Shown in pieces: positions 8,131-16,021 of a stretch of 64,000 nucleotides of DNA (its first letter is position 1; each line of letters opens with the position of its first letter). The DNA is taken from the NCBI RefSeq assembly GCF_019603315.1, contig NZ_CP080649.1:1379501-1443500 (forward strand). Reading direction: 5' to 3'. A model generated the notes under the pieces. It saw only the letters and a program-made list of their open reading frames with translations. It did no database searches and was not told the DNA's origin. The stretch comes from Ruficoccus sp. ZRK36. Its GTDB lineage: Bacteria; Verrucomicrobiota; Verrucomicrobiia; Opitutales; Cerasicoccaceae. The position numbers and the translations under genes were made by a program.

Positions 8131-8997
8131 ATGCAACCGCTGCTCGACATACTTCAGAAAACGACCGCGTTTTTCCAGCAAAAAGGCGTGCCGCAGGCGC
8201 GACTCGATGCCGAGTTGATCATCGCCCACGCGCTGGGCTGCCGCCGACTGGACCTGTATCTGCAATTTGACCGCCTCTTGACGGAATCGGAGCTGGCCGC
8301 CATGCGCCCGCTGGTGGCGCGCCGTGGCAAGCGTGAGCCGCTCCAGCACCTGCTGGGCGAGGCGCATTTTCACGGCCTCGTCCTCAAGGCTGATGCCCGT
8401 GCGCTCATCCCGCGCCCCGAGACAGAGGAACTGGTCGAGCTGCTGGTCGAGCGCCTGGGGGCTAGCCCTCCGGCTACGGTCTGCGACCTGGGGACGGGCA
8501 CCGGAGCCATCGCCCTCGCGCTGGCCGCAGCCTTCCCTCAAGCTCAGATCGCGGCGGTCGATGCGTCCGCTGCCGCCCTCACCCTGGCAGCCGAGAACGC
8601 CGCTACCGCCGGGCTGACCGAGCGGGTGCGCTTCGTCGAGTCGGACTGGCTCGCAGCGCTGGACGGGGAACGCTTTTCGCTCATCGTTTCAAATCCTCCC
8701 TACCTGACCGAGGAGGAGTGGGAGCAGGTCGAGCCCGAGGTTCGCGACTGGGAGCCGAAGTCTGCGCTCACGGCCGGGCCGGACGGCCTCGATGATTACC
8801 GGAAAATCTTCGCTGCCGCCCCCGCGCATCTGGAGCCGGGTGGTTGGCTGGCGCTGGAAACCGGCATCTCCCAGCATGCGGCCCTGGCGGAAATCGCGCA
8901 GGAAGCGGGCTTCGCCACCACCGAGAGCCTTAATGATCTCAGTGGCCGCGAACGTTTCTTTTTGGCGCAGCAGGCAGGTTGCACCTGCGGGCAATGA
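8131..8997 (+). CDS. prmC: Peptide chain release factor N5-glutamine methyltransferase
   Basis: A 288-residue methyltransferase that modifies the glutamine of the GGQ motif in release factors RF1 and RF2 using S-adenosylmethionine. An N-terminal helical domain (1-95) precedes a Rossmann fold with the SAM motif DLGTGTGAIAL (about 119-129) and the catalytic NPPY (188-191) inside SLIVSNPPYL. RPETEELVE is also typical. The open frame begins at 8026 but the ATG at 8131 (MQPLLDILQKT) gives the family's normal start. prfA, its usual partner, is not adjacent. The last codons run into a palindromic repeat block. Confidence 0.93.
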   Translation: MQPLLDILQKTTAFFQQKGVPQARLDAELIIAHALGCRRLDLYLQFDRLLTESELAAMRPLVARRGKREPLQHLLGEAHFHGLVLKADARALIPRPETEELVELLVERLGASPPATVCDLGTGTGAIALALAAAFPQAQIAAVDASAAALTLAAENAATAGLTERVRFVESDWLAALDGERFSLIVSNPPYLTEEEWEQVEPEVRDWEPKSALTAGPDGLDDYRKIFAAAPAHLEPGGWLALETGISQHAALAEIAQEAGFATTESLNDLSGRERFFLAQQAGCTCGQ

Positions 8998-9316
8998 TGG
9001 GGCTCTGCCCCATCGCTCTCTGCGTTCGCTGCCCCGGGAACTCATCAAAGAATGCTGGTCCAGCCGGACCCTGCACTTTCGATGCTGCGCATCGCCGAGA
9101 TACGAACCTCAAAACTGGGGTGTCACCCATTTGTATGGAGTTCGTTTGATATGGACTAATCGCCGTTGCCCATGCCGCCGCGTTGGCGGAGGCATCAGTG
9201 GTGCGCAGCACCACAGGTGCAGGGCTGTGTCCTGCCGCTCACTGCGTTCGCTGCCCCGGCAGGACATGGTCCTGCACCTGTGATGCCCACGCATCAATGC
9301 CAGCGGGTGCACCCCG
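8998..9316. repeat. Large mosaic palindromic repeat block
   Basis: The longest of the intergenic repeat blocks, 319 bases between the convergent ends of prmC and the SulP gene. It contains GGGGCTCTGCCCC, a CGCTCTCTGCGTTCGCTG-type unit twice, GATGCTGCGCATC, CCGCGTTGGCGG, GTCCTGCC/GGCAGGAC arms and CCTGCACCTGTGATGC plus ACGCATCA. The same units recur in other gaps in both orientations. No reading frame here has coding character. Confidence 0.7.
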
Positions 9317-11017
9317 TCAACCGAGCCGCTCGGTGGCGACGTGGTACTGCGGGTCTTCGGAGAGGTTGACCTCGACGCTGTCTCCGGCCTTGTCGAGCAG
9401 CTTGCGGCACTCGGGCGAGAGGTGGGTCAGGTGCAGGCGCTTGCCGAGGCTCTGATATTTTTCGGTCAGGGTATTGATCGCTTCGAGGCCCGACTGGTCG
9501 TACACGCGCGTGAAGTAAAAATCGACGATCACTTCGTCCGGATCTTCATGCGGTTTAAACAGCTCCTTGAACGACGCCACCGACGCGAAAAACAGCGGCC
9601 CGTGCAGTTGGTAGACGCGGGCACCTTTTTCGTTGGCGTAGACCTCTGCGCCCAGGTGCGTGGCGTGGCGCCAGGCGAAGACCAGAGCCGAGATGATCAC
9701 GCCGATCACGACCGCCGTGGCCAGATCGTGCATCACGACCGTGTAGGCTGCCACCACGACCATCACGATCACGTCGCTGAACGGGATCTTTCTGAACGTG
9801 CGCAGGCTGGCCCACTCGAAAGTCCCGATCACCACCATAAACATGACGCCGACCAGTGCGGCCATCGGGATCATTTCGATCCACGGTGCCAGCACCAGCA
9901 CGAAGGACAGCAGGCACAGCGCGGCGGTGATGCCGCTGGCGCGACCCCGTCCACCGGAGTTTACGTTGATAAGAGACTGGCCGATCATGGCGCAGCCGCC
10001 CATCCCTCCAAACATCCCGCTGACGATATTGGCCAGACCCTGCCCAAGGCATTCGCGGTTACCGCGCCCGCGGGTCTCGGTGATCTCGTCGATCAGGCTC
10101 AGGGTCATCAGCGACTCGATCAGGCCGACGGCGGCCATGGTCAGGGCAAAGGGAAAGATGATCCAGAGCGTATGCAGGTTCATCGGGGGCAGAAAATCAT
10201 ACTGCTCATCGAGGAAAAACAGCTTGGGCAGTCCGGCGGAGATGCCCCCCTCGGCCTCCACAGTCGTGGCCACCTGCGTAGCAATCGCCTCCGGGCTGGC
10301 CTCGGGGCCGAGCTCGGCCTTGGCCTCCGTGGTGGCGCGTGCGGTGGTGTTGGCGCGCAGCATGTCGCCCACGGTGAGCAGGGTATGGGACTGGCCCTGT
10401 GCCTCCCAGGATGCCGGGGCGGCTTTGTTGATGGCGATGGAGAGCCCGGTGACGATGAGGATCGCGGCCAGCGATGCCGGAACGGCGCGCGTCAGCTTAG
10501 GCAGCAGCCATATGATGAGCATGGTCAGCCCGACCAGTGCGAGCATCAGCACGAGTGCCGGCCCGTGCAGCAGGACCAGCTCACCCGCAGCGTTGACGGT
10601 TTTGAAGCTGCCAAATTGCGCCATGAAAATCACGATGGCCAGGCCGTTGACGAAGCCCAGCATGACCGAGTACGGCACCATGCGGATGAACTGCCCCAGC
10701 TTGCCCATGCCCGCCAGTACCTGGATGATCCCGCACAGGACCACGGTGGGGAACATGTACTCGACCCCGTACTTGGCCACGAGGGTGACGAGTACGACGG
10801 CGACTGCGCCGGTGGCCCCGGAGATCATCCCCGGTCGTCCGCCAAAAACAGCGGTGATCAGCCCCATGAAGAAAGCCGAGTACAGCCCGATGATGGGGGA
10901 GACTCCGGCGACGAAGGCAAAAGCAATGGCCTCGGGAACGAGGGCGAGGGCGACGGTCAGGCCCGACAGCAGGTCGTCCTTGAGGTTCGCGGTCCGTTTG
11001 CGGAAGAAATTGAGCAT
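9317..11017 (-). CDS. SulP family anion transporter with STAS domain
   Basis: A 566-residue inner-membrane transporter. The N-terminal half carries the SulP signature ([40 protein letters not shown]) and about ten or more hydrophobic helices; the C-terminal ~110 residues form a STAS domain ([39 protein letters not shown]). SulP proteins move sulfate, bicarbonate or other anions with protons or sodium; the substrate cannot be told. Between helices near residues 205-270 there is an Ala/Glu-rich insertion ([20 protein letters not shown]) not usual for the family, probably a periplasmic or cytoplasmic loop. It stands alone, flanked by repeat blocks. Confidence 0.9.
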   Translation of the reverse strand: MLNFFRKRTANLKDDLLSGLTVALALVPEAIAFAFVAGVSPIIGLYSAFFMGLITAVFGGRPGMISGATGAVAVVLVTLVAKYGVEYMFPTVVLCGIIQVLAGMGKLGQFIRMVPYSVMLGFVNGLAIVIFMAQFGSFKTVNAAGELVLLHGPALVLMLALVGLTMLIIWLLPKLTRAVPASLAAILIVTGLSIAINKAAPASWEAQGQSHTLLTVGDMLRANTTARATTEAKAELGPEASPEAIATQVATTVEAEGGISAGLPKLFFLDEQYDFLPPMNLHTLWIIFPFALTMAAVGLIESLMTLSLIDEITETRGRGNRECLGQGLANIVSGMFGGMGGCAMIGQSLINVNSGGRGRASGITAALCLLSFVLVLAPWIEMIPMAALVGVMFMVVIGTFEWASLRTFRKIPFSDVIVMVVVAAYTVVMHDLATAVVIGVIISALVFAWRHATHLGAEVYANEKGARVYQLHGPLFFASVASFKELFKPHEDPDEVIVDFYFTRVYDQSGLEAINTLTEKYQSLGKRLHLTHLSPECRKLLDKAGDSVEVNLSEDPQYHVATERLG

Positions 11018-11194
11018 ACCTTTTGTTTTCTAGAAGCCTTTCCCACCGAATGATGGAGCTTAACAAACAAAAGGGTAAGCGCGGAAAGTGCAGCGCAGGC
11101 CGTGCCATGTAAAGCCTTTACCCGGATTTTTTGGGTTCTGGGCTACTCCACGGGGCGATTATAAGCGGCTGGGGTGCGCGTGACTACGAGGGCT

Positions 11195-11305
11195 GATGGC
11201 AAACCGGTGCCGGGGTCCTGCTCGCTTTCGGTGAATTCTAAACTCTGCACCGGGGCAGCGAACGATGAGGCAGGGCCCCATCCATGCCAGCGGAGGCACT
11301 CCGCT
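11195..11305. repeat. Mosaic palindromic repeat block
   Basis: Contains a CACCGGGGCAGCGAACGATG unit and GGCAGGGCCCC followed by ATGCCAGCGGAGGCACTCCGC, variants of units seen at 8998-9316 and 37352. It fills the gap after the STAS gene and before the divergent end of the promoter region of the SulP gene. No gene is seen between 11018 and 11305. Confidence 0.5.
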
Positions 11306-11614
11306 TTACTTGCCCATGCCGAGGGCGTCCCAGAGGCCGGACATCTTGAAGACCTTTTTGACCTGCGGATCGACGTTGGTGATCTTCAGACGCTGCTTGC
11401 CGACGCGCTTGTTCACGGTCAGCACGATGCGCAGGAACGACGAGGAGGCGAAGGTCACTTCCTTCATGTCAAAGTTGACCACATCGTCGGTGGCTTCGAT
11501 CTTCTTGATCAGGTCCTCCTGGACTTGCTGGCAGCGCTCGGCGTTGAGCGGGCCGACAAAGGCGCACACGAATTCTTTTTCACCGTCGGAGAACTGTACG
11601 ATATCGGAGGACAT
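11306..11614 (-). CDS. STAS-domain protein (anti-anti-sigma factor-like)
   Basis: A 102-residue single-domain STAS protein. Strands and helices follow the SpoIIAA pattern: KEFVCAFVGPLNAERCQQVQ, then VVNFDMKEVTFASSSFLRIV, where the serine run takes the place of the phosphorylated serine of anti-anti-sigma factors (usually D-S-S/T-G-L). In family members phosphorylation by a kinase/anti-sigma releases or captures a partner. No kinase or phosphatase is adjacent. The ATG at 11614 (MSSDIVQFSDG) was chosen over 11644. It lies just downstream of the plsC gene on the same strand with a 60-base gap. Confidence 0.8.
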   Translation of the reverse strand: MSSDIVQFSDGEKEFVCAFVGPLNAERCQQVQEDLIKKIEATDDVVNFDMKEVTFASSSFLRIVLTVNKRVGKQRLKITNVDPQVKKVFKMSGLWDALGMGK

Positions 11615-11674
11615 GCTGCCCACTTTTGCGCACCCTCGGCTCAAGTCAAGCGCGGGTTGGCTGCCACCTTGCCC

Positions 11675-12322
11675 TCAAACCTCCACTCGCGGTGGCGGGT
11701 TGAGCTGGCCGATGGCCTCCAGCACGCGCTCGCTGATGGTGAGGAAACGCTTCGGGGCGGTGTCGCCGGGGTCGAGGTCGGCCACATCGAGGGCCGGGCC
11801 GTAGACGACGCTGATCTGGTTTTTCAGGTCGGGCAGTTTCTGGTGGCGGCTGAAGACCCGGAAGCTGCCGTGAATGCGGGCCGGGATGATCGGGACCTTG
11901 GCGCGTACGGCGATCATGCCCACGCCGGGCCGGGCCTCGCGGAGGTTGCCGTCGTCGGAGCGGGTGCCCTCGGGGAACACCAGCAGCCCGCCGCCGCTGC
12001 GCAGGACTTTGAACACCTCGCGAAAGGCTTGCAGGTCGTTACCGCCGTCTCGGTCCACAGGGATGGCGTGGCACTGGCGGATCAGATTCCCAAACTTACC
12101 CACGAACAACGTGCTACGGGCGAAGTAGTGCAGCTCGCGTGGGCAGGCGGCCCCGAAGGCGGGCGGGTCGAAGAAGCTGGCGTGGTTGCCGGCCAGCAGG
12201 AACGGCCCCTCCTTGGGGATGTTTTCGGTGCCGTAAACTTCCCAGCGGGTAAAGAAGTCGAAAATAAAGTGCGAGAGCGCCCAGCCCCCGCGGTAGACGG
12301 GATTCGTGCCGGGGTTTTTCAT
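11675..12322 (-). CDS. plsC: 1-acyl-sn-glycerol-3-phosphate acyltransferase
   Basis: A 215-residue acyltransferase that makes phosphatidate from lysophosphatidate at the inner membrane. The catalytic H-x4-D motif is NHASFFD (residues 46-52) and the substrate-binding FPEGTRS lies at 116-122; the third block IPARIHGSFRVF is also present. Its start codon overlaps the cmk stop by four bases (ATGA), so translation is coupled in the order aroA, cmk, plsC. This arrangement of cmk next to plsC is common in bacteria, usually followed by rpsA, which is absent here. Confidence 0.9.
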   Translation of the reverse strand: MKNPGTNPVYRGGWALSHFIFDFFTRWEVYGTENIPKEGPFLLAGNHASFFDPPAFGAACPRELHYFARSTLFVGKFGNLIRQCHAIPVDRDGGNDLQAFREVFKVLRSGGGLLVFPEGTRSDDGNLREARPGVGMIAVRAKVPIIPARIHGSFRVFSRHQKLPDLKNQISVVYGPALDVADLDPGDTAPKRFLTISERVLEAIGQLNPPPRVEV

Positions 12323-13002
12323 GCCTGTACGGGCGCGAGGCCGGTCGCGTCCTCAATGTGTCCGGCCAGCAGGTCCACGACCTGCTCAAGCGTGAGGTGG
12401 GAGGTGTCGATCCGCTCAGCGCCTACGGGACAGAGCAGGGGAGCAGTCTTGCGGGAGGAGTCGATGCGGTCGCGCTCGGCGATGGAGTCCGTCTGACCCT
12501 CCTTGGCGCGGCGGGCCGCGCGGGTGGCCTCATCGGCTTCCAGGAAAAAGCGTAGCACGGCATCCGGGAAAATGACGGAGCCGATGTCGCGGCCCTCCAT
12601 GATCAGGCCGTTAAAGCCTGAGCGCTCAGCCACAGTGGCCTGCGAGCGCTGGTACTCGAAGAGAAACTTACGCACGTCGGGCACGGCGGCAAAGGGCGAT
12701 ACGCTGGCGTTGACGGCGTCCGAGCGGATGTCTTCCTCGCGGGGGACTTTTCCGCCGATGCTGATGCGGGCGCTCTGGCCGTCGATTTCCTCGCCCAGTT
12801 GGAGCTTGGCCAACTGCGTTTCAATCGCAGCGGTGTCCTCGGGGCTGACCCCGGCCTGTACGAGCGCGAAGGTTACGGCGCGGTAGTGCGAGCCGGTATC
12901 GACATGCATCAGGTTAAAGCGGGCGGCCAGGGCGCGCGAGGTGGAGGACTTGCCGCTGGCGGCGCCGCCGTCCACGGCGATAACGGGGAAAATAGTGTTC
13001 AT
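12319..13002 (-). CDS. cmk: Cytidylate kinase
   Basis: A 227-residue (d)CMP kinase that uses ATP to make (d)CDP. The P-loop GGAASGKSS lies at residues 12-20, followed by the CMP-binding region (MHVDTGSHYRAV) and the EGRDIGSVIFPDA segment typical of Cmk; FFLEADEATRAARRAKE forms the lid side. It overlaps aroA by four bases upstream and plsC by four bases downstream, a tight operon. In the usual family sequence the motif reads DTGAMYR; here DTGSHYR is a modest variant. Confidence 0.92.
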   Translation of the reverse strand: MNTIFPVIAVDGGAASGKSSTSRALAARFNLMHVDTGSHYRAVTFALVQAGVSPEDTAAIETQLAKLQLGEEIDGQSARISIGGKVPREEDIRSDAVNASVSPFAAVPDVRKFLFEYQRSQATVAERSGFNGLIMEGRDIGSVIFPDAVLRFFLEADEATRAARRAKEGQTDSIAERDRIDSSRKTAPLLCPVGAERIDTSHLTLEQVVDLLAGHIEDATGLAPVQA

Positions 13003-14336
13003 GACGGGCGGAGGTCTTCGAGGACCTCGAAAAAGTTCGGGAAGGTTTTTGCGCAGCAGCCGGGGTTGTTAATGGTGATCCAGGGGCGACCGTCGCCGTG
13101 CAGGTCGCGGCAGCCGAGGATGCCGAAGCTCATAGCCACGCGGTGGTCGTGGTAGGTATCGATGGCGACCGGTGCATCTGCGGTGGCTTTTTTCATCGCG
13201 GCCAGATCCGGGGTGACGGTGAGCGAGTCCTCGGTTTCATCCACCTTTTGGCCAAGCTTGCGCAACTCGGTGGCCATGGCGTTCACGCGATCGGTTTCCT
13301 GTTTGCGGGTGTGGGCGATACCGGTGATGGTGAGCGGCTTTTCCAGCAGGGGAGTGAGCGCGGCCAATGTCAGGAAGGTGTCCGAAATGGCGTTAAAGTC
13401 GAAGCTGTCGGGAATGTCCGCCGTCCCGGTGGGGCTGACGGCGAGGTTCTCACCCTCGGAGGCGGTTTCTACGCCGAGAGCTGCCATCACCTCGGTGAAC
13501 CCGATGTCGCCCTGCAGGGCGATGCGGCCCATGCGGCGCAGGTTCAGGCTGCCGCCGGTCACCCACGGCAGCGCCAGAAAGTAGCTCGCGGCGGTGGCGT
13601 CGGGCTCGATGACGTAGGCGGGGCGGTTGTAGTAGTAGCTTTGCTCGCCGTTGAAGGCATATTGACCGCCCTCAGCGCTCTGCGGCTCGATCCCGAACTG
13701 CGCCATCATGGTCAGCGTCATCTCGACGAAGGGCTTGGAGACGGTCTCTCCGGCCAGTTCGACGGTGAGCGGAGCCTCTGCCAGTGGCGCAGCCATGAGC
13801 AGGGCGGAAAGAATCTGGCTCGATGCTGAGGCATCGACGCTGAGCGCACCCCCGGCGAAGCCCTTGGTCGTGAGTACAAACGGGAAAAAGCCCGGCTCGC
13901 CCGCGAAGTCAGCCTCAGCCGCTCCGGCAGCAGCGAGGGCGTCGAGGAGGCCCTTGATGGGGCGCTTGCGCATGGCTTCGGAGCCGTCGAGCTGATAGCG
14001 CCCGCCTCTTCTCAGTGCGAGCATCGCAGTCAGGAAGCGAGCGGCAGTCCCGGCGTTACCGATGTTGAGTTCAGCCTCTGCCTGCGGGATGTCTCCGCCG
14101 CGTCCGATGATAAAGATCGACTTGCCTGCCGGGTCGGTCGAGACCGTGAAACCCAGCGTCTTGAGCGCGGCTGCCATGATCTGCGTGTCCTCGCTGAAGA
14201 GCGCACCCTCCAGGGTGAGGGACTCGCGGGAAAGCGCAGCCAGCACCAGAGCGCGGTTGGTGATGCTCTTGGAGCCGGGCAGGCTCACGGTGCCGGTGAC
14301 CGGTTTGCTAAAGGGGCTGAGGGTCAGTTGCTCCAT
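12999..14336 (-). CDS. aroA: 3-phosphoshikimate 1-carboxyvinyltransferase (EPSP synthase)
   Basis: A 445-residue enzyme of the shikimate pathway that joins phosphoenolpyruvate and shikimate 3-phosphate. The opening LPGSKSITNRALVLAALS and GNAGTAARFLTAMLA are signature blocks, and HDHRVAMSFGILG near the C-terminus completes the active site. The frame is open to 14369; the ATG at 14336 (MEQLTLSPF) gives the usual start. It heads the aroA-cmk-plsC operon. tyrA, another aromatic amino acid gene on the same strand, lies 700 bases upstream beyond an AT-rich islet, so the original operon may have been split. Confidence 0.93.
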   Translation of the reverse strand: MEQLTLSPFSKPVTGTVSLPGSKSITNRALVLAALSRESLTLEGALFSEDTQIMAAALKTLGFTVSTDPAGKSIFIIGRGGDIPQAEAELNIGNAGTAARFLTAMLALRRGGRYQLDGSEAMRKRPIKGLLDALAAAGAAEADFAGEPGFFPFVLTTKGFAGGALSVDASASSQILSALLMAAPLAEAPLTVELAGETVSKPFVEMTLTMMAQFGIEPQSAEGGQYAFNGEQSYYYNRPAYVIEPDATAASYFLALPWVTGGSLNLRRMGRIALQGDIGFTEVMAALGVETASEGENLAVSPTGTADIPDSFDFNAISDTFLTLAALTPLLEKPLTITGIAHTRKQETDRVNAMATELRKLGQKVDETEDSLTVTPDLAAMKKATADAPVAIDTYHDHRVAMSFGILGCRDLHGDGRPWITINNPGCCAKTFPNFFEVLEDLRPS

Positions 14337-14379
14337 GGGAATGGCTTGGACAAGGAAGGACGGTTGCAATGATACGCAG

Positions 14380-14420
14380 ATTAACTTTTACCGCAGAGGC
14401 ACAAAGACGCAATGGATGGG
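14380..14420. repeat. Relic of a dispersed CGCAGAGGCAC-type intergenic repeat
   Basis: TACCGCAGAGGCACAAAGAC begins at about 14389. The motif belongs to a widespread class of short intergenic repeats of the type accgcagaggcgcagaggac found in many environmental genomes. A weaker, reverse copy is seen at about 49516-49540. Here it marks one edge of an AT-rich stretch. Confidence 0.35.
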
Positions 14421-14621
14421 TTTTTCAGTGTTTTGTATGACCACTTTTTCGAGTTTGCTACGTTTTTCCAACATAATCCTACCTTCCACGGGTTCTACCG
14501 CTACGCGGTTTGATATTGGCATTGAGGCAAGTCACTTCTACGCCTAATAAACGGGATATCCCAACGTTCACGAGGCCCGTGCCGTAATAAGTGTAACCCT
14601 CGATGAATGATTTTATTCCTA

Positions 14622-14861
14622 CTAGCGTATAATAAGTACGCTCAATATATATAGAAGTAGGCATCGTATGCATGCATTTCTTAGACGTCTATCCTTGTTC
14701 CAAAATAGCACTGAAATTATTGATATAAAGATGTTTCCAATGAGCAAAAACCATGCGATGCATTGCTCAAAAAAGAAATTAATATAATTAAAAAAAAGAT
14801 TAGAAATGGCAACGATAAGCCCCACGATTAACGAATAAATAATCGTATATGTGAATTTCAT
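14622..14861 (-). CDS. Small membrane protein in AT-rich islet
   Basis: A 79-residue frame with three hydrophobic segments (TIIYSLIVGLIVAISNLFF, CIAWFLLIGNIFISIISVLF, CLLLYILSVLIIR). Its base composition is far more AT-rich than all neighbours, and it lies in a 700-base gap between tyrA and aroA, so it may be recently acquired or a decayed insertion. A second frame on the same strand (14479-14673, starting MHTMPTSIYIERTYY) overlaps its end by 52 bases and could be a downstream gene or the other half of a frameshifted one. No family was recognised. Confidence 0.35.
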   Translation of the reverse strand: MKFTYTIIYSLIVGLIVAISNLFFNYINFFFEQCIAWFLLIGNIFISIISVLFWNKDRRLRNACIRCLLLYILSVLIIR

Positions 14862-15036
14862 TCAATTATTTGATTTAGGCATTCTAGAGGCAAACTATCT
14901 GTATATTGATGTCTTCTAAGTCTTAGTGGATGAATACGAGATGCGCTTAGGTTTTCAGTATTAGAAGTTGCCACTGGGCCTGCAGCATGTGCCCACACAT
15001 GCAAGTCGAGTCTGTGTGGTCATCATGGTTCAATCT
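14862..15036. other. AT-rich gap between islet gene and tyrA
   Basis: No gene, hairpin terminator or repeat was recognised in these bases, which keep the AT-rich character of the islet up to about 14970 and then return to normal composition just before the end of tyrA. Confidence 0.5.
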
Positions 15037-15888
15037 TTAGTCGTTACGGACGGCGTCGCGGTAGGTTTTGCCCTTTTCGAGCAGGTTGGCGATGGCGAAG
15101 GGGTCGTTGTTGGCGATGGCGGCGCGCATGGCCTGCCAGTGCTCTTCAAAGCCTTGCATGGCGCGCAGGATCTCCTCGCGGTTTTCCAGGATAATGGCTT
15201 TCCACAGCTGGGGGTCTCCGGCCGCGATGCGGGTGGTGTCGCGCAGGCCGCCTCCGGCGTAGTTACGCCAATCCGGGTTTTTGGTGCCCAGCGTGTCACA
15301 GAGGACCGAGGCGAGAATGTGCGGCAGGTGGCTGATGTGGGCGACGATCTCGTCGTGCGCCTCGGGGCTGGCGGTTGCGACCTCCATCCCCAGCTCACGC
15401 CAGAAGTGTACGATCTGCTCCACCGCTGGCTCGGGGGTATCCGTCAGGGGGGTGACGAAGCAGGCGCGTTTTTCGAAAAGATCTTCACGGGCGAAATCCA
15501 GCCCGGTTTTTTCTGAGCCAGCCATCGGATGAGAGCCGACAAAGGTAGCCTGCGGGGGCATGGCGGCGGTGCCATGGCGGCAGATCAGGCTTTTGGTGCT
15601 GCCGACATCGGTGACGAGCGCCCCGTCCTTGAGGCTGGGGGAGATTTCCTTGATCAGGGGGACGATGTTGACGACCGGCACCGCCAGGACGACCAGATCG
15701 GCGTCGGCCACTGATTCGGCTGCGGTGGGGTAGACGCCGTCACACCAGCTCTGTTGCTCACACTTTTGGCGGGTTTCGGGGCGGCGCGACCAGGCCAGGG
15801 CGCGCTGGCACAGCCCCCTGGCTTTAGCGGCCTGCATGAGAGAGGCGCCGAGCAGGCCCGTACCGAGTACCGTCATATTTCCGAACAT
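15037..15888 (-). CDS. tyrA: Prephenate dehydrogenase (TyrA family)
   Basis: A 283-residue NAD(P)-dependent enzyme of tyrosine synthesis that oxidatively decarboxylates prephenate or arogenate. The Rossmann motif GTGLLG is at residues 9-14; DVGSTKS and the active-site block GSHPMAGSEKTG are characteristic, with the catalytic His in GSHPMAGSE and another in HISHLPH. There is no ACT domain and no fused chorismate mutase. It starts close to a divergent gene; the 133 bases between should hold both promoters. Its relationship to aroA suggests a common aromatic amino acid locus. Confidence 0.92.
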   Translation of the reverse strand: MFGNMTVLGTGLLGASLMQAAKARGLCQRALAWSRRPETRQKCEQQSWCDGVYPTAAESVADADLVVLAVPVVNIVPLIKEISPSLKDGALVTDVGSTKSLICRHGTAAMPPQATFVGSHPMAGSEKTGLDFAREDLFEKRACFVTPLTDTPEPAVEQIVHFWRELGMEVATASPEAHDEIVAHISHLPHILASVLCDTLGTKNPDWRNYAGGGLRDTTRIAAGDPQLWKAIILENREEILRAMQGFEEHWQAMRAAIANNDPFAIANLLEKGKTYRDAVRND

Positions 15889-16021
15889 CGTAGCTCTTTT
15901 TCATGCACCGGGCATGGAACAGGCGAGCCAAAATGTTTTCTTTTCCTATCTGTGGGCTCCTTGGGGTGTTTGCCTTTTGGCTGGCATTTCCATATCTGGA
16001 GCCTTTATTAAGTTTCTCTTT

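Noticed and set aside
9341-11053. 570-codon plus-strand frame antisense to the SulP gene
   Set aside because: His/Asp/Gly-rich product typical of the complement of GC-rich coding DNA; the minus strand shows a full SulP transporter with STAS domain.
14479-14673. 64-codon minus-strand frame in the AT-rich islet
   Set aside because: Overlaps the 79-residue membrane frame by 52 bases and has no recognisable feature; mentioned there as possible but not called.
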